A stretch of DNA of 64,000 bases from Anthonomus grandis grandis (Eukaryota > Arthropoda > Insecta > Coleoptera > Curculionidae). Positions 54,763 through 64,000 of the stretch are shown one piece after another. The stretch's first letter is position 1. Each line of letters opens with the position of its first letter. A program made the translations under genes and the position numbers. The stretch spans positions 21,986,256 through 22,050,255 of the forward strand of contig NC_065561.1 in assembly GCF_022605725.1 (NCBI RefSeq). Direction: 5' to 3'. The notes beneath the pieces were generated by a model, which was given only the letters and a program-made list of their open reading frames with translations, was not told the origin of the DNA and did not search any database.

Positions 54763-57700
54763 CTATACTTCGGTTTGTGCGGTAGAATCGACTGGATAAT
54801 AACGTTTATTGTCAGATATCGGGTTTATTTCGTTCGGGTCATTCATTAAGTCTATAATCGTGTCTTCGGATTGTTCTTTTAGAGAATCTGAAATATGTAC
54901 ATTACACTTTGACCTTAAGTTTAATTTTGCCCTTAATAAATATCTAAGTCTTTTTGAGAATATTGGTTGAATACTTCGAGTATAAAAATGTACAGACTAA
55001 GTTGTACAAGCAGACGGAGGTCGTAATAACCGACAAGACAATCTACTTTTTAATAAGAATAATAAGCATAAAAAACTTGACTAGGAAAAACTACACATTA
55101 TTTAATTAAGAGCAAGTAATCAAATCATTTATTTCCATCGACATCATAACAATGTATAGGATTTGTCAATAAAAAATAAAAATTGTCAATAAATTTTGTT
55201 AAAACCTGAAAAAATAAACCCAAAAATATATTTTATACTAAAATACTACTTAGGGTTTTTATTTTTTCTCTAGAATTATAAGATCGATATTCGAATATCA
55301 AAATATTTAATAGATGGTTGTCGCATAAAGGAAAAGTCTGATTGAGCAATAGGCATCACACAAAAGGGGTTCATCTTCGAGTAAGGTATTTTCTTCTAGA
55401 GTACCAGTAACATATAATAATACCATTTGTAAGGACCTAGACTAGAAGTAAATAGCTTGTTATACTGTGATGTTAAAAAATTATACTGTAGAATTGATAC
55501 TATTGAAAACTGCAAGCAGCCATTAACTCAGTGAATCAGATATCATAAAAAGAAGTTATAAAATCCTAGGTTTTGTTGTCAGGAATGGAGGCTCTCCATT
55601 CTTTGAGAATATCTCTAGCGTTAAACTCCTGTACTTTACCTATGTTCGTTCAATTTTGGAATATTCTTCCTAAGTCTGGTCGCCATACTATCAGAACCTT
55701 GAGCCTTGATACTATCACATGATCGTATGCTTGAAAGATTTCAGGAAAGAAGGGATTCGGCAGATTTACAGTTCTTACATAAATTAAGTAATGGCGTAAT
55801 TGACTCGCCAGAGATCTTGCAACTTTACACAACTTGACTAAATTTACACACTCCTCGACTCGCACTTTTTACCCTTCAATACCTCGAAGCAACATTATAA
55901 AATTTTCGCCTATACGTAGTTAATGCGATATATTTAACTGTAGCCTAGCTGAAATTAAAAGAATTCGCTTAGTTTAGATAATCTTTTCTTCTTTTTTATA
56001 TATTTATCAAATCTATAATATTCATTTTATTTTGATAAGATGATTTCATGTTTATATACATCGTTTCCACTTTATTATTGGACTTTCTCTGTTGAATGAT
56101 GTAAATAAATAAATAAATAAAATATATTATCATAGAACCTTGACTTGAGGGGCCAAGGATCAATTTAAACCTCGTAAAGGAGTAGACGAATCCGCTGGAT
56201 GAGTTAAAAAATTAAAAGGAAATTGTTCTATATATTGTCCCCGAATTGTAATGCAGCAAAGAAAGTGCCAAAGGTGAATCTTTGCCACAAAGGTTTGCTG
56301 ATATCAAAAAGTGATGCTGCTACTCACTTGCTTTGTCACCATTTATACTTTCGCCTTTTACCTCGGCCAAAAACACCCCCGGACTGTGACCGTGAATTTT
56401 TTTTTCAGCCGGCGTGTAGTACTGACTCAGGGGTCTTCGAAATTTCAACGTGTCGATGGTGTCCTTTATTTCCGTGGGCATTATTCGATCTGCGTGCGCC
56501 AGTTTCCGTTCCTCGAGCTGGATTTGACTGCGGAGCATCGGTCGGTTAAACTTCAAGGATTCTTCGCTAGCCCGACATAAATCCGTGATGACCTTTCTGG
56601 AAAAACTCTGCCTAAGGAATGGACTTTTTTTTTTAATTTAAATTTAAACCTACCTGTTTTGGGGTCCTATACTCTTTAGCTCTTATCGTTTTCTGTATCT
56701 CTTTGATATCTTTGATGACTCGATTATTAGGCGAGTCAGTATAGGGCAGCATCTTAGGGCCAAACTGTTTCGGACGCGGTTCGGGTCTTTTATAGTCCTC
56801 GTCCGATTTGAAGGTTATATAGTCCTCGCTGACGTCCCGTATTTTAAGGCCCAAATTGGCGCGCGGTTTTCGAAAATCACCTTCGCCGGATGTCGGCTGC
56901 TTGTTTGGGTAATGCGAGAGCATTTTCTGTTCCGAGTCCAAATAATTACATTCACTGGAAGTCTAAAAAATGACACGTGAAATTATCAGATACAGTAATA
57001 TTTATTTATTACAGTATCAATAGTCAAAATCTACTTACAGATACTAACCTAAAATAAAAAAACAAAGTATACTAAGCTAATAAGGAAAAATTAACGTAAA
57101 ATGTACCAACTAAGTCATATCGGAATCTACATAACACACACATTAAAATAATTTTACCATAGAGTTTATATATGATAGGTTTTTGTAAAGGTTTGTACGA
57201 TTATACGCTAAATAAAACATTCTATAATTACGAGAATTTAATTCGTTATAATGGCCAAGGGAGTTGACGAAGAAAGTCAGGACAATCAATAATTTAATAA
57301 GTAGTTAACAAGATATCCTAATTCTCCTCTAACTCAAACTGAGCCCGTCAAACACCGACAATAAAATATGTTTATTGTCGCAAACTCTAGGGGGATAAAC
57401 ACCAAATTTTCTGTAGGATATACACTTCAGAAATCTCCTTTGTACCGCTTCAATCAGAGCTATCCAAACGTTATATAGACCATATGATGAAGCCTTACTC
57501 CAAGATTGACACACTACATCTAAATTCTAATCATCTAAAAGATGGATGATCTTCTGGGCACTCTCAACCTTGGACAAAATTTGAGAAGAAAAATATAAAT
57601 TACTATCAAAAATAACTCCTAAGTCCATAAGTGAACGCAACAGAATTACTATTGAGGGTAAATGATATGAAAGCACATTTTATTTAAAACTATGAATGTC

Positions 57701-58547
57701 CAACCAGTTAGCAACATTTTGTGACAACCTTCAATGCAGTTAATCTATGGAAAGCACTTGAAATCATCAGCAAGTATAAGACCCTTTGCTTAAAATAAAA
57801 GGGATGAGGAACCGTAATCAAACATCATAAAAATTGTCATTTTACGTTCCTTATTTTAATTTTTATTAGCGCTTTATTAAACACGTTTAACCTTTCTCAG
57901 TTTTCTCATTTAATTCTTTTACTGCTCTTTTATTATCAATTTATTCTGTCTTGATTTTTGATCTTTTAAAGTTGAAGGAATATTTCAATTGCCTGGAAGG
58001 ATCTTTACAAATATTCTGACTGCCTGTAACAAATCAATTTCCTAATTAGGCCTATTGCTTTATTAGCTTTAATCCTGCTGACCGTGCGAGTGCCCTGTTT
58101 TCTGTGGGAGGGAGCAAATTGTACATTTTTCAATCAGACTCTGTGACAACCACATTGAGAATTGTTTACCGAGAGAGGTCTCACTACATTTCATTACCAA
58201 GAAGGACGAAGAAATAAATACTCAATCATCCGGAAGAAGAGTGAAAAAGATCCGGTTAAAGACTTTTCTCTTGCCTTGTCAATGAATCATTGGTTGACGA
58301 AAATTTTTTAATTCAAAGTTTGCCGCCTTACCTTAGAAACATTCGCGGAATGTACCGGAACCAAATCCAATAATTTCTTAGGGGCAGGTCTAATGGCTAA
58401 ATTCTCAATCACGTATTCATACTCGGTAAACTCCCTGCCGAAATAATCGAAAATCACTTGATCGCTACTAAAGTCTTCCGGTTTTGTACAGCATCCACAA
58501 ATAATTTTTTCACGTTTTCCTTTCGCTAAATCCAACGACTTGTTCAT
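54763..58547 (-). CDS. Unrecognised 309-residue protein
   Basis: Four minus-strand exons keep frame with GT/AG sites: 58547-58332, 56962-56654, 56607-56328 and 54887-54763 (stop TAG). The start MNKSLDLAKGKREKIICGCC has a Cys cluster (CGCC). The middle is rich in Lys, Arg, Glu, Pro and Tyr (FRKPRANLGLKIRDVSEDYI, EDYKRPEPRPKQFGP, then TDSPNNRVIKDIKEIQKTIR and LQLEERK-like helices). The end is SDNKRYYPVDSTAQTEV. There is no signal peptide or membrane segment, and I name no domain. The 46-nt second intron (56653-56608) is unusually short, and its acceptor was chosen by frame. The start codon is 135 bp from the divergent ABCC gene, so the two may share a promoter. Two introns contain RT relics. 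Confidence 0.72.
55525..56125 (+). mobile_element. Non-LTR retrotransposon tail with (TAAA)n end
   Basis: Translation with shifts gives RNGGSPFFENISSVKLLYFT and YVRSILEYSS. Further on there are FQERRDSADLQFLHKLSNGV and the tail AAATAAATAAATAAATAAA near 56101-56124. The pattern resembles R1/jockey-type RT C-termini. It is in an intron of the unknown gene. Confidence 0.65.
57325..57850 (-). mobile_element. Non-LTR RT C-terminal fragment
   Basis: The minus strand shows a worn catalytic box (LADDFKCF, near 57775), then DLGVIFDSNLYFSSQILSKV and IEAVQRRFLKCISYRKFG. This is the palm-to-thumb order of R1/jockey-like RTs. Stops and shifts interrupt it. Together with 55525-56125 it makes the introns of the unknown gene retroelement-rich. 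Confidence 0.65.
57851..58331. other. Intron remainder with a weak hairpin-family copy
   Basis: Near 57980-58030 the phrases TTTCAATTGCCTGGAAGG and TCTGACTGCCTGTAAC echo the CCAGGCAGTT family. Nothing else is recognised. Confidence 0.4.
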
Positions 58548-58682
58548 ATCTTTTTACGGCATTTTATTGTGTGACAATCGTGTTTGACGTGCGCGTCGTC
58601 AAGTCACGCACCTGCACACCTATTATTTTGAACGATTTACCAATGTGACAAGTGCGTTGTTTTGATCCAAAGGTGTTAGAAG
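58548..58682. promoter_or_regulatory. 135-bp shared divergent promoter interval
   Basis: The start codons of the unknown gene (-) and the ABCC gene (+) are only 135 bp apart. The interval is GC-richer (ACGTGCGCGTCGTCAAGTC) and has no clear TATA box. Both transcripts probably begin inside it, possibly from a bidirectional promoter. Confidence 0.55.
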
Positions 58683-59960
58683 ATGAGGACCGGTTCGGAT
58701 TTGCTCGGTAGACCGAAAAACGCGAGAAAGGGCGCTAATATTTTATCAGTCATCACTTTTTGGTAAGTGCGTTCTAACAAACTTTCCCTCTTAAAATCCT
58801 CCTATATTAGGTATGCCCTAAAAACGTTTAAGTTAGGAAGGAAACGTGACTTAGATGAGAACGACCTGACAGAACCCCTGGACGAGCATAAGTCCTCACT
58901 TTTGGGTCAGAAACTAGCAAAGAACTGGAGTTTAGAGTTGATTAATGCCGCTAAAAAAAAGAGGGAACCGAGCCTCACTAAGGCTATAATCAAAACATTT
59001 AAAAGGGATATTATCTTTTATGGGATTGTGCTTTTTATTATGGAATTTTTTATAAGGTTGGCACTTTGACTGATGATCGACACTTTTCTACTAAAGCTCA
59101 TCTGTATTTTAGGCTACCACAGCCAATATTTATCGGCCTGTTTATCAGATACTTTAATGCAAATAACATTAAAAGTACCGAAGAGTAAGTAGTATTTAAA
59201 AGATCTATTTTTCCGCTTACTGCTTTGATTATATCAAAGAAGCCGCCATTATAGTCCAGGCCTATTTTTCTTTTATAATAAGTTTTATATACATACGTAA
59301 GTATTACCTAATTTATACTTATACAGTTATATAAATGAGCCAAGGATTCACTACAATTACTGTTATAGTTCCAACGAGTATCATCCAAAAGTTTTTGAAT
59401 TATTCGGGTTTTCTGTGGTGGTGTTTGAATGAAATTTATCCAAAATAGTCACAGATCCTGTGATTGATTGAAATAAATGCAGTCGAAGCATTTGATAACC
59501 AATTTTAAAAGAAATACATGCAATACCTTAAAGGTCACTCAAAGGTCAGCTCAGTCAGATAATAATGCTGGGAGAGGGTGATATCTTTTGATGACCCTGT
59601 ATATACCGTACGTTTGACTGTAAAAAAACTAATTCTTTATTTAAAGAGAAAGGAACGCAACGTATTCCCTGGCTTTCTGGACTATGCCTGGCGGCACCTT
59701 TGATGTATCGAAAGGAAGCGCCAAAATCGATGATTAATGATCAATTTTTCAGGCAGCACCCTCCCATTTACATAATGCGAGTTTTCTACTACTTTAAAAA
59801 GGATCAAAGTCGCATCTCTAAGGAGGAGGCGTTCTTCTTCGCCACTTGTATTATGATTTGTAGTATAATAGTGATTGGGACGGTACACCCGTACATTATG
59901 GCAGCCATGCATGTGGGCATGCGAGTTAGGGTAGCATGCTGTTCGTTGATTTATAGAAAG
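58683..59960 (+). CDS. ABC transporter subfamily C, MRP4-like (5' part only)
   Basis: Four exons, 58683-58762, 58811-59056, 59113-59184 and 59753-59960, join in frame to the first 202 residues and end at a good donor (AAG|GTGAGG). The rest lies beyond the window. The start MRTGSDLLGRPKNARKGANI leads to LSVITFWYALKTFKLGRKRD and LDENDLTEPL. This is the cytosolic head of short ABCC proteins of the MRP4 / lethal(2)03659 type, which lack the extra N-terminal membrane domain. The first transmembrane helices follow (IIFYGIVLFIMEFFIR, LPQPIFIGLFIRYF, FFFATCIMICSIIVIGTVHP), then the coupling region VGMRVRVACCSLIYRK. MRP4-like proteins export organic anions and drugs using ATP. The nucleotide-binding domains are not in view. 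Confidence 0.85.
59185..59752 (+). other. ABCC intron without recognised features
   Basis: AT-rich intron between the exon ending KSTEE and the exon starting QHPPIYIM. No element is recognised. Confidence 0.5.
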
Positions 59961-60070
59961 GTGAGGTTTAGTAGTTCAGATTTCTTAATGTCTTTAATAC
60001 CTAACTTGTTATAATGCTAAATCTTTAATAGCTTAAGTTAACAGGTCTCAAATATATTGAGGTCAAAGGA

Positions 60071-60104
60071 TTACGCGTGTTTCGCCTGTACTAAGCAACA
60101 TCAG
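60071..60104 (-). ncRNA. Second hammerhead-like motif (Penelope-like terminal repeat)
   Basis: The minus strand reads CTGATGT, a 12-nt stretch, GGCGAAAC, then ACGCGT and AA. Compared with the copy at 21491-21522, the first C is intact but the final A of CUGANGA is U, and stem II is worn. The self-complementary ACGCGT occupies stem III. No Penelope coding sequence is seen nearby. Confidence 0.45.
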
Positions 60105-60597
60105 ATCTACTGTAAGAAACAGGAATATTAAGCTGTACAAATGAATGAAAATCAAGTGGCTTTCATAATATTCCAAAGATCCAACTTTTTACCTATATAG
60201 AACATTTATGTAATGCTTTTACATTCTCATATTATGGTAGTAAAATGTACTGGAGATAGACCCTCGGCCAGCAATCTGTTCGTTAAATTCAGCATATCAT
60301 GACTAGTAGATTTGAAATAGGCAATTTACGTATTATATCACCCAAGAAACAACAGGACCCATTCATTTCGAAACAATATCTATCACAGATGGTTCATTTT
60401 TCGGTACTTTACTTGAACATCCTTTATTTCAGCAATTTTTTAAAAAATATTTAATGCAAAAAATAGGGAAAATATAAGTGAAAACATTGCCTTGTGTGTG
60501 ACTTGCAATGAACACTTGCATGTAATCCTTTTTCTGTTCAAATGCTCAAAAAATGCGATTTTTTTGAAAAATTCCTCAAAAGAATATTTTGATTACT

Positions 60598-60835
60598 TCC
60601 AGGCAGGAATATATCACAGTGAACAAAAAGAGTAACTGCCGGGACGAATACTTTGATTATTTCCAGACAGTTGAATGAGTTCAATCATATCACAGTGAAT
60701 TTTAAAGTAACTGACTCTACTGCCTGGAAGAATAAAGAACTTGAGTGCAACGAACCCTCAAACAGAAAAAAGGATTGTAACATAAGTTGAGTTCACTTGT
60801 CTGGACGAATAATTTAATTTATTTCAAACAATTGA
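60598..60835. repeat. Diverged hairpin-family cluster in the ABCC intron
   Basis: The phrases ATTTCCAGGCAGGAATATAT, AGTAACTGCCGGGACGAAT, TTTCCAGACAGTTGAATGAG, CTACTGCCTGGAAGAATAA and TCACTTGTCTGGACGAATAA alternate in opposite orientation at about 60-75-bp spacing. This is the same architecture as the 79-bp units but a different sequence between the arms. Confidence 0.6.
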
Positions 60836-61047
60836 GTGGGCCGCCTGCGTATTGGCATTCTATACCATTATTCAGATCGGCCCTACATTGAATCGTGGTA
60901 GACTATGGCCATATGCTTTATCTAATTTCATAGGCCATCCTATACTACAATTCAGAGCTTCGCTATTACGTTAGCGCGCTGAAATACTGAAATGCAGTAC
61001 GCAATGGATGTCAATTGCTGCGCCTCACGTAGCATCAACAAACAAGG

Positions 61048-63287
61048 ATGGATTATAAAAATATATTAGTGGAAATGTGTAGTGAGGACGATTCTATAAT
61101 AGAATATCTTGAGCTCAATGATGGTTATAAAGCTAAAATTCGATTTAAAAAACCAGATGTTGAAGACAATAGTATTTGTTGTGGCAAATGGTTAGCTATA
61201 TTTAGTAATAAAACAAGTACTAACTGGATTGTGCGTTATACATACCCATCAGCAAAGAGATACGTATATATACGTAAAATTTTTAAATGCCAGCACAGTG
61301 GTTTTAATAAAGCTAAAACCAAAAAAAAGGGAAGACACTAGAGTTAGAGACAAGAAATGTAATGCCACCGTTGATTTTTTAATAAAAATTATCAACAAAA
61401 ACACTATAAAAAACGATCGGTATGTGACACGAGGCTATAATGGATGTGTTACGGTAAGTGTTATGTTAATTTACTTTACCTATGTACATTTACACTAAAT
61501 TACCCTTAGTATTAGCCAATGCATAATTAAATCCCACGGAACGGCAAGTAAAACATTTGTATGAAAAGTGGAGGTAAGTTATTTTTTGTATATCTACATC
61601 GCCTTGCCTTGAAAATATCTTTAAATTTTACCGATTTTACGTAGAACTTTCTCCTTGTTTTAGAAATTTAAATTTTGGAGGCCGAGATGAATCTTCAGTG
61701 GTGAGGGTCCTAAAAGAAAAGGCTGAATTTTACCATAAAAAAGGACAGAACATAATAGCGGTTAAAGAGAATCCTTTGATTGTAATTATACTCACACCAA
61801 TCATGATGCGTACTCATAAGGAACATTTTTCTAAAGCAATTGTGTTTGTGGACTCTAGTGCGCTTCCAAAATTGGAGCCTTGCCATTAGCTTGTGTATTA
61901 TATACAGCTCAGACGGAAGCAAATTATATATTAGCCTTTAACTTGCTTAAAGAAACATTAGGTAATGAAGGTTTTGGTAAAACTGGCTGTCCTAGTATAT
62001 TCATGAGCGATGATAGTTCAGCAGAAAGAAATGCGCTGACATCTGTGTTTTCATCGGAAAATGTAAAGCCAAAGCTCCTTCTTTGTATCTTTCGCGTTTG
62101 CCAAGCTTTTTAGCGTTGGTTGTGGGATAGCCACAATGAAATACCCAAAGAAAATAGGAAGACTGTAATGATTTTATTTCGTGCCATAATGTATGCATCA
62201 ACTTTAGAAGAAGCAGAAGAATCTTTAAACGATCTGATGAAAAATGATATTGTTTTAAAGTACGTACATTTAAAAAATCACATTAGTGCTCTTTGGCAAT
62301 GAAGAGAAGAGTGGTGTTTATGTTTTCGGGCATCATTAATCACTAGGGGAAATAATACAAATAACTTTGTAGAAGCGCTAATTCGTATATTTAAAGATAT
62401 CGTTTTGCAAAGATGCAAGACATTTAACTTATACGTGCATTAATTGACTTTTTTATTAACTTCTTTGAATCTTATCATAAGAGCCGTATGCTGTTATTTG
62501 CTAGTAGTCGATCATCGAAAAATTAAATTCTGTATAGTAAATTTTGCGATAAAACTGAAAAGCTCTACTGTGAAAAAAATAATAAAAATATATATTATGT
62601 AACAAGCAGTAATGATAACACACTTATCTACACTGTAGGTACCACTTTGGAAACGTGTGATTGTACATTCGGAATAGGCGGCAAGTTTTGTAAGCATTTT
62701 TGTGCTGTGCAACAAAAATTTTAAGCAAAGCTAGCTCTTGTACACAGTGTTTCAAACGTTTTTTTTTGAAAATATAGATTTAGATGATCATTCTGAAAGC
62801 CATTTAAGTAATGTATCATGTCAAAGTGCAACGCAGCAGAGCATTGCAGCAACTGAAAAAATATTTGAATCTAATGTTCTAGACAAAGAATCAAATGATT
62901 CAAAAGCTGGCAAAAAACACTCTTCAGCTCTTAATAATTTAAAAGATAATTTCGACAGGCTGCTAGAAATGGTATCTGAAAATGAGTCTGTGGAGTTAAC
63001 AAACTGCCTTATCTAAGGAAATGCTGAGTTAAATAAAATTACCACACCGACACAATTGGCGACATTTTTCTGCAATTTAAGAAAGGGACGTTCTTCAAAA
63101 TATATAGGCGTGCGCCCTACTTCCATTAGTAGAAGAAGAATAAGACAGGGATTTGTATCTGGAAAAAAGCGTAATTAATCGGGTAGACCTTCCAACAAGG
63201 AACTAAAAAAGGCTATTAAAAGGAAACATAAATTAGAAGAAAATATTTTTAAGAATCAACCAAATGCAAAATGTCACGAAAGAAAAT
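61048..63287 (+). mobile_element. MULE-type transposase relic with SWIM zinc finger
   Basis: Broken plus-strand frames give, in order, an N-terminal domain (KWLAIFSNKTSTNWIVRYTY) and a linker (RDKKCNATVDFLIKI). A MULE DDE-like core follows (SKAIVFVDSS, ALPLACVLYTAQTEANYILA, CPSIFMSDDSSAERNALTSV). Next is the downstream helical region (NNFVEALIRIFKDIVLQRCK). Then comes a SWIM finger, TCDCTFGIGGKFCKHFCAVQ (CxC...CxH, near 62655-62715). A C-terminal tail open at 62738-63016 and a basic end (KKAIKRKHKLEENIFKNQPN) finish it. About six frameshifts or stops make it inactive. Inverted ends are not found; the 3' end may lie outside the window. It sits in the ABCC intron. Confidence 0.78.
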
Positions 63288-64000
63288 AAAATTTACATTA
63301 ATTTTTTTTGTCACTACTTTTATAAATTTTCTTTAGAAAACTGAGTTACAGCAGTATATGTTAATATTTCTATTAAAATGCCTCACATTTTAATTTTCCT
63401 TTGTAGCTAGTTTTATAGCTGTTAATTTTTTTGCCGTGTTGTTATTTTTTTTAAGGCAGAAAACACTATTGATATCTAAAAATATCATTTAAGGGTAAAT
63501 ACATAGATAACATAGTTTAGGTTTTCTTATAAGTACGAAAATGTATATTTTATTAAAAGTTTTAGAATTGAAAATGTTTGTATAAAATTGTTTTATTTAC
63601 ATTTGATCGAATAATTTTTTTTCAGATTTCTCTGAAGAATAATGAATAAAAAAAAGTTACATTTTAGTTACCTAATAGTTTTATAAATTAATATTTATGT
63701 TATTTCACTTAATGTCATTTGTAAATATGAACAAACATATTTACAAATACATTTAATAAACATTTTTTAACAGAAGAAAAATCATTTTAATTCATGTTTT
63801 ATGTAATTATTTTAAAATAAATAATACTGTTTTCTTACTTTATTCAAGATGGCAATATTATGGGCAATAAAACATGACCCCTAAAACTATTTAGGAAAAC
63901 AGAGCGTATTCTGTATCGTCATAGGAAAGAAATAAATATCTTTTTATGCCATATAAATTTGTATTGCATAGAAAGAAATTTCCTTCCTAGGAGAATACAG
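63288..64000. other. AT-rich intron end
   Basis: No gene, exon of the ABCC transporter or repeat is recognisable up to the window end. Confidence 0.5.

Noticed and set aside
56223..56580. Plus-strand frames opposite the third exon of the unknown gene
   Set aside because: They are antisense shadows; the minus strand gives in-frame splicing on both sides and they give none.

Overview
The window reads as nuclear DNA of an insect. It is AT-rich, its genes have short exons with GT/AG introns, and between them lies a dense layer of decayed transposable elements. The protein-coding genes are typical insect ones: a lysyl hydroxylase, two small secreted Ig proteins of the oig-4 type, a FADD adaptor with an N-terminal DED and C-terminal death domain, the Baldspot/ELOVL6 elongase, a UPF0669 (C6orf120-like) protein and an ABCC/MRP4-like transporter. 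A beetle is my best guess, but nothing here proves the order.

Layout. 1-5.2 kb: a pile of non-LTR retrotransposon 3' ends in both orientations. 5.6-27.5 kb: the lysyl hydroxylase gene (Plod, + strand), from its glycosyltransferase-like domain to the stop; the signal-peptide exon lies upstream of the window. Its 11.2-kb intron holds two complete antisense oig-4-like genes (12.1-14.9 kb and 18.5-19.4 kb), plus RT, RTE, Penelope-like and Tigger-like relics. Its 4.2-kb intron holds an unusual 79-bp hairpin-bearing tandem repeat element, broken up by two terminal-inverted-repeat elements. 28.6-30.8 kb: Fadd on the minus strand, tail to tail with Plod, with a 1.03-kb TA-flanked inverted-repeat element in its only intron. 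31-35 kb: AT-rich, gene-poor DNA. 35.0-42.0 kb: about 19 head-to-tail copies of a 366/367-bp satellite with signs of a four-monomer higher-order arrangement. 44.4-47.6 kb: a complete but decayed pogo-like transposon with matching ends and TA duplications, interrupted by a retroelement tail with its own target duplication. 49.5-50.3 kb: Baldspot (minus strand, intronless CDS). 52.2-54.1 kb: the UPF0669 gene (+). 54.8-58.5 kb: a four-exon minus-strand gene for a 309-residue protein I do not recognise, divergent by only 135 bp from the start of an ABCC transporter gene (58.7 kb onward, cut off by the window end). 61.0-63.3 kb: a MULE transposase relic with a SWIM zinc finger, inside the ABCC intron.

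The host genes are not a pathway cluster. Plod acts in the ER on collagen, Baldspot in ER fatty-acid elongation, Fadd in IMD/caspase signalling, and ABCC in the plasma membrane. The shared theme is the insertion history of the introns, and how close several insertions come to splice acceptors. Exon boundaries were worked out by hand from splice motifs, reading-frame continuity and recall of family sequences; no search was run.
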